Below are positions 30,506 to 39,347 of a stretch of 64,000 nt of DNA, piece by piece (the stretch's first letter is position 1; the number at the start of each line of letters is the position of its first letter). Source of the DNA: a virus; IMG/VR virus record IMGVR_UViG_3300028275_000006, positions 148,543-212,542 of that record; one strand, written 5' to 3'. The notes beneath the pieces are model-generated. The model ran no database searches. It saw only the letters and a program-made list of their open reading frames with translations, and was not told the origin of the DNA. The translations under genes and the position numbers were made by a program.

Positions 30506-32832
30506 TATAATTTACATGCCTCACAATCGTCTTCTAAATCTACTTCTACATAATTCTGTGCTACAGTTTGTACTAGTTCTTCTTCTTTGGCTTTACTACC
30601 TGCCTTGTTGATTAGGCTATAATAGAAAGTTTTTAGTCCCCAGTAGTGTGCCTGCATCAAGTTCTTAGCAATCAATGTAGTTGGCACTTTACGATCCGCA
30701 AAGTGTGCTGGATTGTAGAATGTGTTTGTACTAATTGACTGGTCAACATAGGCCGCAAGTACAGCCGCAGTCTTTAAGTAACCATCGCAGTCTTTCTGTT
30801 CCCACATCATTTGATATTTGTTCTTGAGTTTATGATACTCGGGGACAACTTGTACAAAGGAACCTGCTTTGCTTTCCTTAACTGAAATAAGCGACATAGG
30901 CATTTCAATGCCATTAGTGCTGTTAATGACAACACTAGAACTTTCAACAGGGGCAATGGCCATAAGTGTAGCATTTCTAACTCCGTGTTCTAACATCTCG
31001 CCACGCAAAGTTTCCCAATCAAGTTCCGGAGTAAAGTCTGCTAGTTCATTAACACCTTTAGCACGTAACTCCCAAGGAAACTCTCCCTGACCGTATCGTG
31101 TATGTGCGCTATGCAGACAAGGTCCACGTTCTTTGGCCAATTCAACTGTGGCTTCTGTTAGGTAGTAGGCTTGATGCTCCATCCATGTCTTGACATCTTG
31201 TAGTGCATCTTTTTCGCCATACTTGAGTCCACGCTTGGCGTGCCAGTATGCTAAGTTAGTAACGCCAATACCCAATGGTTGGATTTCGTCGTTGCTTAGT
31301 TTACTTTGAATACTTAGGAAGTCTTGGTAGTCCAGTATGTTGCATAGACTACGCTGAAGGATGCGGCAAGCTCTACGCATATCCTCAGGATTGCGGAATG
31401 CTCCCCAATTAATGGAGCCCAGAGTACAGAGAGCGATACGACCAGCATCGTCATCGAGACGCTTAAATGGCTTAGTAGGTAATAGTATTTCACAGCACAA
31501 ATTACTTTGATAGATTGTATGATACTCAGGATCAAATGGACCTTGGTTCATTACGTTGTCTACAAACACAAGATAGATACGTCCTGTGTCTGTACGTTCT
31601 TTTAGAATACCGCCTTTAAAAACTTCTTCTGCTGAAATTACTTTCTTGCGAAGATCTTTTTGCTTTTCATATTTGACATATAATTCTTCAAATAGTTTAG
31701 TATCCTGATAAAATGCTTCGTACAAATCTGGTACTTCATTAGGATCAAAGAATGTTATGTTTTCTTTGTTCTTGAATCGGCGCCAAAAGAACGCTGAGAG
31801 GACGACTCCGTAGTCCATGTGGCGGACTCTTGTCTCCTCAGTTCCTTGATTATTCTTGAGAACAATAAGATCATCGAACTGATGATGCCAAATAGGATAA
31901 AACACAGTAGCACTTGCATTACGAATGCCTCCTTGACTGCAACTCCTTAAATCACCGAACCACTTCTTCAAGAAGGGGATCATGCCAGTGTGCATGATTT
32001 CTCCACCACGGATCGGGGAGCCCAATGGGCGTAGTCGACCGATTTCCAATCCAATCCCCGCTCTCTTACTGGCGTACTTAGCCATCATCTCTCCAGAAGC
32101 AAATATGCTATCCAGATCGTCGTCACTGCGGATAAGAACACAACTAGAAAACTGCTTAGTTGGAGTGCCAAGCCCTGCCAACACAGGTGTAGCAAGAGTA
32201 AACAAACCATCGGATGCTGCCGCATAGTATTCTTTAATGTAACGCATTCTTGCACTATTCGGTTCTTCCTTATGGAAGACTGTAGCCGCGGCCACCATAT
32301 ATCTAACCTGTGGAGTTTCATAAATTTCCTTTGTCGCACGATTGCGTACCAAATACTTCTCTATTAACTGCTCAATAGCCGCATAACTATACTCTTCATC
32401 TTTAGAATGGTCTAACATATCATCCATTCTATTCCAATCATCTTCGCTATACCAATTCATTAGTTCTGGTGTGTATAGTCCGACTTCAATATTTTTCTTT
32501 ACGATCTCGTAGAGGCGAGGAGGCTCGTATTCGCCATATACATCCTTACGTAGCATACTCAAGCGTTGCTTGCCTGCTACATATTGATAATTTACATGAC
32601 CTACATCTGGATTATGTTCAACGTCAATTAAATCTACAATCGCTCGTAGTGTAATTTCATCGATTTCTTGAGTAGTAATGCCATCATAGAAATGAGGCTG
32701 TGCTTTAATTTCAATCATCGACTGACTTACGTCTGCAATACCAGCACATACTTTCGCTACCTGTGCCTGCCACTTTTCAATCGTTAATTTCTCTCTGTTA
32801 CCGTTTCTTTTTATTACTGTTATATTTGTCAT
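30505..32832 (-). CDS. nrdA: Ribonucleotide reductase class Ia, large subunit
   Basis: A 775-residue NrdA with an N-terminal ATP cone (VIKRNGNREKLTIEKWQ), the substrate-site regions KRAGIGLEIGRLRPLGSPI and NLCCEILLPT, the LGSINWGAF strand and the C-terminal redox pair CEACKL. It reduces ribonucleotides using the NrdB radical and glutaredoxin. It leads the four-gene nucleotide-reduction operon together with the small 57-aa gene, NrdB, glutaredoxin and the LSm-like gene. No frameshift or intron is seen. Confidence 0.97.
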   Translation of the reverse strand: MTNITVIKRNGNREKLTIEKWQAQVAKVCAGIADVSQSMIEIKAQPHFYDGITTQEIDEITLRAIVDLIDVEHNPDVGHVNYQYVAGKQRLSMLRKDVYGEYEPPRLYEIVKKNIEVGLYTPELMNWYSEDDWNRMDDMLDHSKDEEYSYAAIEQLIEKYLVRNRATKEIYETPQVRYMVAAATVFHKEEPNSARMRYIKEYYAAASDGLFTLATPVLAGLGTPTKQFSSCVLIRSDDDLDSIFASGEMMAKYASKRAGIGLEIGRLRPLGSPIRGGEIMHTGMIPFLKKWFGDLRSCSQGGIRNASATVFYPIWHHQFDDLIVLKNNQGTEETRVRHMDYGVVLSAFFWRRFKNKENITFFDPNEVPDLYEAFYQDTKLFEELYVKYEKQKDLRKKVISAEEVFKGGILKERTDTGRIYLVFVDNVMNQGPFDPEYHTIYQSNLCCEILLPTKPFKRLDDDAGRIALCTLGSINWGAFRNPEDMRRACRILQRSLCNILDYQDFLSIQSKLSNDEIQPLGIGVTNLAYWHAKRGLKYGEKDALQDVKTWMEHQAYYLTEATVELAKERGPCLHSAHTRYGQGEFPWELRAKGVNELADFTPELDWETLRGEMLEHGVRNATLMAIAPVESSSVVINSTNGIEMPMSLISVKESKAGSFVQVVPEYHKLKNKYQMMWEQKDCDGYLKTAAVLAAYVDQSISTNTFYNPAHFADRKVPTTLIAKNLMQAHYWGLKTFYYSLINKAGSKAKEEELVQTVAQNYVEVDLEDDCEACKL

Positions 32833-32869
32833 TTACGCCTCGATTGCAAAGTATGATATTTAGTACTGT

Positions 32870-33295
32870 TCAAAACTGTTCGGACAATACATGAGTTTTT
32901 TCTATATGTATGTTCTTTGGAATGTCTTTAATATGCACACTTTTTTCTTGGTCTAGTCCTATTACACGGTCGCCCGCAATTAACATATAATATAACTTGG
33001 ACTGTTCTTTGTCAAGGCCAACTTGAATCTCATAATGCCAATCTTTAAATTTTTCAGTTAGCATTAATGTATATCCAATTGCCAGTGTTGCGGTGTACTC
33101 GCAATAGACATTCTCCTCAATCATCTCCCATGGATCTGGCCATGTTGTTTGGTCATAAGGATCGATGTTACGCACAGATTTTGGAATTGTGTTCCAAAAG
33201 TCTATGGCTGTTTGAATTGGATCAGTGTCAGAGGTTAATTGGTCTCTGAGACCTCTCCAGGCGGCTAGGCGATCTTCGAATCGTTTGAGAACCAT
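32870..33295 (-). CDS. Hypothetical protein (141 aa)
   Basis: The protein starts MVLKRFEDRLAAWRGLRDQL and contains TIPKSVRNIDPYDQTTWPDPWEMIEE, a pattern familiar from marine T4-like phages of unknown role. It is soluble, with a beta-strand-rich C-terminal half. It lies three bases after the tail-fibre gene 33299, so it could be a chaperone or small structural companion; that is inference. Confidence 0.75.
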   Translation of the reverse strand: MVLKRFEDRLAAWRGLRDQLTSDTDPIQTAIDFWNTIPKSVRNIDPYDQTTWPDPWEMIEENVYCEYTATLAIGYTLMLTEKFKDWHYEIQVGLDKEQSKLYYMLIAGDRVIGLDQEKSVHIKDIPKNIHIEKTHVLSEQF

Positions 33296-33298
33296 GTA

Positions 33299-34927
33299 TT
33301 AACTAATTGTTTCGTACCAATAGTTAATATAACCATCCTCAGAGACTGCTGTATTTGTATATCTAACAAACACAGTTGGATCATTGGTAAATGTTCCTGC
33401 GTTTTCTAAAGTTGCTGAAAAACTTAGGTCTTCAATGTTTGAAGAATTACCAATGGTACTACAGTCGTCTGTAAGGTGTACTAGATCATTTTCTCTATCT
33501 ACATTAACAAAAATAGTTCCTTGTCTTGTAACGGCCTGTGCAGGGCTTGTATAGAAATAATGAATGATGTGAGAAGTGCTGGTATTAGCAGGCAGTTTAA
33601 TAAACGGACTACCAGTTGCACCCGAGTCGATATAAATTTCGTTGTTGTATTTGTGTTCCGATTTTACTATGCCTTTTACTTCTGGAATATAAGGAATAGA
33701 ATTCAAGTATGTTGGATTAGAAGTTAATTCGATACTTCTTTCAAAGTAATCGTTAGTAGAAACGTTACCGCCTGAAACAAAATTAACTACTTCATAGGTT
33801 GCAGTTTCTTCAGTACCGCCGTCATTACCAACTTGTACATAGGTATTGCTTTCAGATACGTTGCCTGTACCTGCAATAATTTCGTATCCAGTTTCTGTAA
33901 TTCTAGAAAAACGTGAATGTGTAACTTTGTTTTCGTGCGGACCATACTGACGTCCACTGGCTAATGAATCTACGTTGTGGCCAAATCTAATTCCTCTACG
34001 TAGTTCATAGAATGTACTGTTGGTAAAATGATTAGATTCGATGTCGTATGTACTGTCGATACCATAAGCAAAGTTTGTAATGTCAACATTGTCAAACAAA
34101 TTACCAGTACAAGATACGCTGGCTGATTTTGCCACTAATCTTAATCCAACGCTGTCTGCATTTAAGGCTGTACTTGGGTATGCCCATACACCTTTAATCT
34201 TTAGATTACTAAATGTAGAATTTTTAGCGGCTATTAATTCTAAGCCAGGCTTATTTGCCACAGTATTTTCTAAGGTCATGTCGGACATGCCTATTAACTG
34301 TGGTTGATTTAAACTGGTCATAGTAGATGTGTCTGTATAGACACCTGGAGTACTGTCGCTACCAACTGTATATGCTACTGCAAATGCACCTGTCTGGCGA
34401 ATCACTGTTTTATCTTTGCCAGCACCTTGTAAGTTTGCATAAGGAGGAATACGTAGTGGAGAAGTAATTTTATAGATACCTGCTTCAAACACTAATTTAA
34501 TTCTGCTGGCTGTAGATCCTTTGGTAGCATCGTTTAGATATAATTGATCAATAGCACGTTGAATGGCTAATGTATCGTCTGTAGTACCATTTCCCACAGC
34601 ACCAAATGCTCTAACAGAAACTACATCATCAAGACGTTCTTGAACAGTACGTTGTATCGGTTGCGCGGCGCTTGGACCTGTTTGGATTGTGGCATCATTT
34701 CTCTTGTACTGATATTGTAATGCTAGGTCAAGAATGTTGTCGTGTTCTGTAATAATTTTAGTGTTGCCCACATACGGAGCACCTTCACTAACACTACCAT
34801 TACCTATGAACAATTCTTGCGTGTCAATTGCCCAACCAATTTCTCCGCTGGCTAACTGCGGTAAACTAGTACCTGAATTTTTACGTCCTCTTCGATGCTG
34901 AATTTTTGATATTTGCACTACAGCCAT
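33299..34927 (-). CDS. Tail-fibre/tailspike protein with beta-helix
   Basis: A 542-residue protein. Its N-terminus (about 1-65, IQHRRGRKNSGTSLPQLASGEIGWAI) is a virion-attachment module seen in T4-like phage fibres. From about 95 it has the pectate-lyase-superfamily start VSVRAFGAVGNGTTDDTLAIQRAID and then a right-handed beta-helix with N-rich turns. Such tailspikes bind or cut host polysaccharide. No lyase catalytic set can be confirmed. A late box (34950-34957) and GGAG site precede it. Confidence 0.82.
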   Translation of the reverse strand: MAVVQISKIQHRRGRKNSGTSLPQLASGEIGWAIDTQELFIGNGSVSEGAPYVGNTKIITEHDNILDLALQYQYKRNDATIQTGPSAAQPIQRTVQERLDDVVSVRAFGAVGNGTTDDTLAIQRAIDQLYLNDATKGSTASRIKLVFEAGIYKITSPLRIPPYANLQGAGKDKTVIRQTGAFAVAYTVGSDSTPGVYTDTSTMTSLNQPQLIGMSDMTLENTVANKPGLELIAAKNSTFSNLKIKGVWAYPSTALNADSVGLRLVAKSASVSCTGNLFDNVDITNFAYGIDSTYDIESNHFTNSTFYELRRGIRFGHNVDSLASGRQYGPHENKVTHSRFSRITETGYEIIAGTGNVSESNTYVQVGNDGGTEETATYEVVNFVSGGNVSTNDYFERSIELTSNPTYLNSIPYIPEVKGIVKSEHKYNNEIYIDSGATGSPFIKLPANTSTSHIIHYFYTSPAQAVTRQGTIFVNVDRENDLVHLTDDCSTIGNSSNIEDLSFSATLENAGTFTNDPTVFVRYTNTAVSEDGYINYWYETIS

Positions 34928-34949
34928 AATCTACACTCCGTTATGACTG

Positions 34950-34957
34950 TATTTATG
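34950..34957 (-). promoter_or_regulatory. T4-like late promoter box (CATAAATA)
   Basis: CATAAATA on the minus strand, 22 bases before the tailspike start, with CGGAGTG as ribosome site between. Confidence 0.6.
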
Positions 34958-34960
34958 TGT

Positions 34961-35653
34961 TTAGGGTAGTCTATAATATTGTGCCACCCTGTCACACCAG
35001 CGATTTGTCCAGTAGTCAAAATCTGAAGGTTCTAATATAAACTCTTGATATTCGTAGTCTTTGCTACACATTAAAATAACACCCTTGCGTATATTAGTGC
35101 CGTGTATTTCGTTGTGTGCTAGAGCGTAGGCTGTTAACTGTAAAAAGTAATCCTCGATCCACTCAAGTTTCTTGGGTTTGTTAGTCTGCTTAAAGTCTAG
35201 GATACTTTCGTCGCCTTCGTGTATGCCTACACAGTCTGTGGTTCCTGCATATAATTCTGGGAAATACAAAGGAACTTCACTGCCCCATACTTCCTTAATT
35301 TTAGGGAATCCTTGTGCAATAACAATCTTAGCCATGTCCAGGCTTTGTTGTGCATAAGGGTTACTCACACTTTCTTTTAGTGGCTCACCTTTAATGTAGT
35401 TTTCTAGGTATGTGTGCATCCTAGTTCCGCGACTGGCGGCTTCGGTGGTAATCTGTTGTGCTTTTTGTTCGCCAACAGCCTTTTTCCAATTAGCCAGTGC
35501 TTCACGGGCTTCTGCTGGTTTAGTTTTATCTAGGATTGTTGTTACACTGGGAACTTTAAACCCATCTGGGCAAGCATATAAACGCTTGCCAGTGGATTCA
35601 TCTCTATTAAGTTTAGTGTAGGTATATTTTGGCTGTAATAATGTCGTAGTCAT
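34961..35653 (-). CDS. PD-(D/E)xK nuclease (Cas4/RecB-like)
   Basis: The 230-residue product has the PD-(D/E)xK core: YAGTTDCVGI (D), SILDFKQTNK (D-x-K) and a downstream QLTAYALAHN helix, as in RecB-type exonucleases. The N-terminal SVTTILDKT is typical of phage relatives. It probably processes DNA ends in replication or recombination. A consensus promoter (35660-35688) lies so near that the mRNA may begin at the ATG. Confidence 0.85.
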   Translation of the reverse strand: MTTTLLQPKYTYTKLNRDESTGKRLYACPDGFKVPSVTTILDKTKPAEAREALANWKKAVGEQKAQQITTEAASRGTRMHTYLENYIKGEPLKESVSNPYAQQSLDMAKIVIAQGFPKIKEVWGSEVPLYFPELYAGTTDCVGIHEGDESILDFKQTNKPKKLEWIEDYFLQLTAYALAHNEIHGTNIRKGVILMCSKDYEYQEFILEPSDFDYWTNRWCDRVAQYYRLP

Positions 35654-35659
35654 GACGCA

Positions 35660-35688
35660 ATTATAACATTATGTTTACAGCCTGTCAA
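35660..35688 (-). promoter_or_regulatory. Sigma-70 type promoter, predicted leaderless
   Basis: TTGACA (35683-35688) and TATAAT (35660-35665), both perfect, 17 bases apart. Seven bases beyond the -10 box is the A of ATG 35653. Confidence 0.65.
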
Positions 35689-36017
35689 GAGGCCATTGCT
35701 GTATTTGTTGCGTGTTTTGCCATTTGTGCAACAGCGTCACTGCCTGTGTCGCCGTCTACTGGACCTTGTGGTGGTGTTTGATTTTTAGTCTTTAGTTCAA
35801 TGCCGTTTTGATCAAATCGTGCTACTAATTTTTGTAGATTAGGATCTGCATCGAAGGTTAATTTAAATGTGTCGTAGTCGAATTCTTCTTGGCCAATGTT
35901 TGTCATGAAACGATTAATTTCGTCCCATCTAAAATTGCCTGGAATGTTTTTGCTATCGGCTTTACCGATCAAACTCCTAAGAATTAGGATTAGGTTTGGA
36001 TCGGTTGCCTCAATTAC
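35685..36017 (-). CDS. Frame -1 extension of the 36014 gene (candidate programmed frameshift product)
   Basis: The frame is open from the A-run at 36018-36026 to the stop at 35685, adding 110 residues (VIEATDPNLILILRS...). Inside it a TTG at 35972 could start a 95-residue protein, but its ribosome site is too close (AGGAG one base away). The text reads as one protein through the junction and continues with KADSKNIPGNFRWDEINRFM. A slippery A-AAA-AAG is followed 11 bases later by a long hairpin (35964-36005). Most likely it is made as a C-terminal extension of the 295-residue protein. Confidence 0.6.
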   Translation of the reverse strand, partial: VIEATDPNLILILRSLIGKADSKNIPGNFRWDEINRFMTNIGQEEFDYDTFKLTFDADPNLQKLVARFDQNGIELKTKNQTPPQGPVDGDTGSDAVAQMAKHATNTAMAS

Positions 36018-36901
36018 TTTTTTTTTGGTGCTAGTAAACTTGCTAGTTTACGGCTAAACTCGATTGATTCACGAGTAGCACGACCTGCGGGCTCTTCGCC
36101 ACCTGCCGCTGGAGCAGCCGCTCCTGCTTCTTCTTCACCGCCAACTACTGTGCCTGATTCAGCACCTGCTTCTGGTTCTTCTGCGCCTGCTTCTGGTGCT
36201 GGCTCTGCGCCCATTGTTGGAGCGGCTCCTTCACCTTCGCCTGTTAAGATAGCAACTGCTTGTGTTAGTTGCTGACGTGAACTTTCTAATGCTGTGTAGA
36301 TAGTTGCAAGGGCTGGTTTAACAACTCCCTCGAACTCCATTGATGTATCACTGCCCATTTCGTCTCTTATAGAGTCAATTAATTCTAACATTGATTCGGC
36401 CTGCATATTTGCTGTGTCTTCCATCCAGCCTGTAACGCGGTCAACCATGTCACGAGCGGCCATGATTAACTCGGCCTTTTCTTCTTCGCCTTCACGTAGT
36501 ACAGATTCTACTTGTACTACGGCTTTGTTCTTATTAACTTTATTCTGTAATTCTTCTGGAAGATCTTCAAATGCGATAACACCTTGCTCTACTTTTTCTA
36601 ATACCATGCTTTCCATTTCAGTATAGCCGCTGTCAGTAGTCATTTCGTTGCTACGCTCTTCGATAGCACGATTTAACACATCTAGGAACAGTTTGTTCTT
36701 AGAATATGTTTCGTCTTCGTAGACAGCATTGTAGCTCTCGCTGGCTTCAAACTGACTAATCTTTGTACGTAACTTGTTACGTGCATCTTCTAACTGTTCA
36801 AGAGTGAAACTCTCTAAATCAATTTTCTGTCCAAATTGCTGGGCTACGCTTTCGTTTAACGCCTTGGCAGTTAATGGTTTGTTAAGTTCTGTAATACGCA
36901 T
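36014..36901 (-). CDS. Core/scaffold-like head protein (zero frame, 295 aa)
   Basis: The protein starts MRITELNKPLTAKALNESV; LNE is a possible prohead-protease site. It is acidic and mostly helical (ESFTLEQLEDARNKLRTKIS), with a low-complexity Ala/Glu/Gly/Pro segment (about 225-275), as in scaffold or core proteins that are digested during head maturation. I recall related MRINEL-type proteins of marine T4-like phages. It ends in APKKK at a run of nine A on the coding strand. An exact TATAAATA late box and AGGAAG site precede it. Probable -1 frameshift into the next frame. Confidence 0.75.
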   Translation of the reverse strand: MRITELNKPLTAKALNESVAQQFGQKIDLESFTLEQLEDARNKLRTKISQFEASESYNAVYEDETYSKNKLFLDVLNRAIEERSNEMTTDSGYTEMESMVLEKVEQGVIAFEDLPEELQNKVNKNKAVVQVESVLREGEEEKAELIMAARDMVDRVTGWMEDTANMQAESMLELIDSIRDEMGSDTSMEFEGVVKPALATIYTALESSRQQLTQAVAILTGEGEGAAPTMGAEPAPEAGAEEPEAGAESGTVVGGEEEAGAAAPAAGGEEPAGRATRESIEFSRKLASLLAPKKK

Positions 36902-36931
36902 GGTTAAAATCTTCCTGTGAAGTTGTTTTAT

Positions 36932-36939
36932 TATTTATA
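36932..36939 (-). promoter_or_regulatory. T4-like late promoter box (TATAAATA)
   Basis: Exact TATAAATA on the minus strand, 30 bases before the head-protein start at 36901. Confidence 0.7.
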
Positions 36940-37378
36940 CAATCGACGAGTAGAACAGGTTGTCGATTCGAGCCTTGGCTGTCTTAGCATAATCCTTGAC
37001 TAACTCAAATCTCCAGTAAGCACTTTCCCTAGTCACAGGGTCCTTTGCGTTCTGGGCTGTTTTTCTGTAAAACTGTGAATCTATATAGTTCTTTCTAAAA
37101 ATCTCATCGTTGTTTTTAATATCATCGATGCTGTGTTTTTTGCCTTTTTCGTGCATTTTGCATATAGCAAAAGCACTTACTTTTAAAAATACTGTGGCCA
37201 CGTGAATTTTGCGTTTGTCTGCTAAAATTACGTTCCAATTATCGTCTGTACCTTTTACAATGATATACTTCTTGTATCGTATCTGACGTTTGTTTACTGC
37301 TACAAAGATGCCCTGCTTGACAACTATGTCATAGAGCATGGAATCTAAATCTGCGGCGGCTTGTTTAATATCAAACAT
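36935..37378 (-). CDS. Hypothetical protein (147 aa)
   Basis: A basic soluble protein (MFDIKQAAADLDSMLYDIVV) with a beta-strand-rich middle (KRQIRYKKYIIVKGTDDNWN) and a long C-terminal helix (DPVTRESAYWRFELVKDY). No motif is recognised. It overlaps the upstream gene by eight bases and belongs to the virion-protein cluster between 36 and 40 kb, so a structural role is likely. Confidence 0.75.
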   Translation of the reverse strand: MFDIKQAAADLDSMLYDIVVKQGIFVAVNKRQIRYKKYIIVKGTDDNWNVILADKRKIHVATVFLKVSAFAICKMHEKGKKHSIDDIKNNDEIFRKNYIDSQFYRKTAQNAKDPVTRESAYWRFELVKDYAKTAKARIDNLFYSSIV

Positions 37379-37571
37379 TTGGATATACGTAAGAAGAATG
37401 TTTACCTTGTACTTTAATTAACAGACTCTTACGTATAAGACTTTCGATTATGGATTGCTCTCTTTCATTAAATCCTGCTAAGATGCTGGGCTCAGTGATA
37501 GTTTCAAGAAGTTCTTGTTCCTCCTTGCTGGTCCATACATCTATTTTTCTTACAAATTCGTTAATTTTCAT
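37371..37571 (-). CDS. Small hypothetical protein (66 aa)
   Basis: The product starts MKINEFVRKIDVWTSKEEQELL and is predicted to be a small helical, winged-helix-like protein (NEREQSIIESLIRKSLLIKVQ). Its first residues are similar to the MRAKEF-type capsid-targeting peptides but lack an obvious (L/I)xE site nearby. It overlaps both neighbours by four to eight bases. Function unknown. Confidence 0.7.
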   Translation of the reverse strand: MKINEFVRKIDVWTSKEEQELLETITEPSILAGFNEREQSIIESLIRKSLLIKVQGKHSSYVYPNV

Positions 37572-37831
37572 TTTAATTCAGCCATCTGCTTTTTAAGGTC
37601 AGTTATCTGTTTTGTTAAATCAGCGATTTGATCAGTAATTTCTTTTTTCTTGTCTTGCACTTCTTTTTGATGCTGTGCTATCTGTAACTGCATTTGTTTT
37701 TGCTGTGCGGCAGGATCCTGAGCAACCATTTGATTATTAGGATCCAGTGTGGCTCCTTGCGCTGTGGCTCCTGGAGCGGGCGCGGCACCTGGTGCTGGGG
37801 GTACTGCTTCTAATAAGTCTGATATTTTCAT
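37568..37831 (-). CDS. Small coiled-coil protein with possible capsid-targeting start
   Basis: An 87-residue protein starting MKISDLLEAVPP; LLE followed by A fits the prohead-protease consensus. A Pro/Ala/Gly linker and a C-terminal coiled coil (DKKKEITDQIADLTKQITDLKK) follow. It resembles small core proteins that are processed during head maturation. It overlaps its neighbours by four bases. Confidence 0.68.
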   Translation of the reverse strand: MKISDLLEAVPPAPGAAPAPGATAQGATLDPNNQMVAQDPAAQQKQMQLQIAQHQKEVQDKKKEITDQIADLTKQITDLKKQMAELK

Positions 37832-38556
37832 AGTTGTCTCTGCTCTATACTTAATTCTTGATCTTGTAGTGTGTTAATATGATCATTGAGTTTTTCGATC
37901 CATCCCTGACTGCGTAGCATTTTGAATACTAAATTCTCTGTGCCAAATTCTCCATCACGGGCTAGACCTGCCTGTCGCATACGTTTTATGTCTTTCCACA
38001 TATCTTCTGCTAGGGCAATGTCATTGTCGCCTAACACTACAATAATTCTATCTCTGTAGTTCTTGTACTTATCCTTAACATCCTGTGTGTTAATATCTAC
38101 ATCTTGTCGTGTGGGTTTTTCAATCCAACGACTCCTTAACACGCTGTAAATTCCCAAACTGTGGTGCTCTTGGTTTACGTCCTGGGCATATAGCTCTACG
38201 TCTATACCTCGCACTTTGATGTCATGTCTAGCATTATATACATTTTTCTTGGCATCCAGCAGTTCGCGGAATTCTGGCTTGTCTGGTACAGCAACAACAA
38301 TGTGCAGATCCAAGTCACTCTGTGGAGTATAACTGAATGCCGCGTTACTGCCGCTGACTGTGATATCTTTAACGTCTAACTCAACTCCTATGAAATCTTT
38401 AAAGTGGCGAGCAATATCAATCAACGCTCTGCGTACTTCCCCGTGCATCATACCCGACTCAGTGAACAATTTAGGGTTCAGTATGTCGTGGAAGACCACA
38501 GCATTACTAATGCTAAAGTCGGGACTAGGAATACCAGTTAATTCTGTGACGTTCAT
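37828..38556 (-). CDS. Nucleotidyltransferase-like protein
   Basis: The product has a polymerase-beta-type nucleotidyltransferase core: VSGSNAAFSYTPQSDLDLHIVV, i.e. GS then D-x-D, with a third Asp in GIDVELYAQD. The start at 38556 (MNVTELTGIPSPDF) is favoured over 38583, which lies inside the upstream gene and in its promoter-like AATAAATA. 242 residues. It could modify RNA or protein by adding nucleotides, or be an inactive structural relative. Similar proteins occur in T4-like phages. Confidence 0.75.
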   Translation of the reverse strand: MNVTELTGIPSPDFSISNAVVFHDILNPKLFTESGMMHGEVRRALIDIARHFKDFIGVELDVKDITVSGSNAAFSYTPQSDLDLHIVVAVPDKPEFRELLDAKKNVYNARHDIKVRGIDVELYAQDVNQEHHSLGIYSVLRSRWIEKPTRQDVDINTQDVKDKYKNYRDRIIVVLGDNDIALAEDMWKDIKRMRQAGLARDGEFGTENLVFKMLRSQGWIEKLNDHINTLQDQELSIEQRQL

Positions 38557-38563
38557 ACTATAT

Positions 38564-38989
38564 TTATTCGTCGTCCGACGCAAAAATTACTGTGTTCTTG
38601 TGCTGTGGAGATTTAGTATCCAGCAGAGCACGTTCCAAGTCTGCTGTTTCGTTCAAGTCTACAATCATTGGAATGAAGTTTAAATCTTCAATTAACAGAC
38701 CTGCATTGTTTCCTTCTGCATCTTTGTATCCGTCAGCATACTCTATGCTAAACTTAAATGTCCAGATATTGTGCTGGCCTTTGTAGGCAGATCCAAATCC
38801 ATAGTCCTTGACATCATCTTCCCTAAGTTTGGGACTGTTGATGTAGTGCGGGTTTACACGCATACCTATGGTTTGAATCAACATTGTAAAGTTTTGATTT
38901 TGGAAATAGTCTATTTCCTTGCCCGGCTCTTTTCTTCGCTGTCCAGTCTCAGTAATATCTACTAACGTCTGTATGGTAAACTCTTTCAT
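38564..38989 (-). CDS. Hypothetical protein (141 aa), probably virion-associated
   Basis: The ATG at 38989 (MKEFTIQTLVDITETGQRRK) is preferred; an ATG at 39010 lies in the terminator of the upstream gene. The protein is beta-rich with QNQNFTMLIQTIGMRVNP and WTFKFSIEY. It is familiar from marine T4-like phages but of unknown role. It stands between terminated small membrane genes and the nucleotidyltransferase gene. Confidence 0.7.
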   Translation of the reverse strand: MKEFTIQTLVDITETGQRRKEPGKEIDYFQNQNFTMLIQTIGMRVNPHYINSPKLREDDVKDYGFGSAYKGQHNIWTFKFSIEYADGYKDAEGNNAGLLIEDLNFIPMIVDLNETADLERALLDTKSPQHKNTVIFASDDE

Positions 38990-39007
38990 GTGAGTATTTA
39001 ACAGCCA

Positions 39008-39035
39008 CAAAAAAAGCCCTAGTTAAACTAGAGCT
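39008..39035 (-). terminator. Intrinsic terminator after the 39054 gene
   Basis: AGCTCTAGTTT-AACTAGGGCT forms a hairpin on the minus strand and is followed by a run of seven to eight T. Confidence 0.75.
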
Positions 39036-39053
39036 TTAATGTATCCTGTTGGT

Positions 39054-39296
39054 TCAACCCATCTTTAATAAGATTGCTACTACTAACGAAATAACGCCTG
39101 CAATGATAGTGCCGGCTGTGCCAATAATAACTTTGGTTAAACTCTTTTGACCTTCGATGATATCGTTATGCACTGACTCTACTTTTTCTTCAAGTGCAGT
39201 TAAACGACCTTCAAGTTGTCCATAGCGTAAAGCACAAAGGTCAACGTGTGCTTCTAAACTAGTTTTTTCTAATTCTGTTGTAGGCGCTGTAGCCAT
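39054..39296 (-). CDS. Small coiled-coil/membrane protein (holin- or XhlA-like)
   Basis: The 80-residue protein has a polar N-terminus, a coiled coil (about 25-55, GQLEGRLTALEEKVESVHND) and one C-terminal membrane helix (IIGTAGTIIAGVISLVVAILL). This is the layout of XhlA-type accessory proteins and of small proteins of marine T4-like phages. It may help membrane lysis. GATAAATA lies about 50 bases upstream and a TTTGGAG site nearer the start. Confidence 0.75.
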   Translation of the reverse strand: MATAPTTELEKTSLEAHVDLCALRYGQLEGRLTALEEKVESVHNDIIEGQKSLTKVIIGTAGTIIAGVISLVVAILLKMG

Positions 39297-39347
39297 GTTT
39301 TATCTCCAAAATAAAAATACATGCCTAGTTGTGTGCCTTTGTTATAT

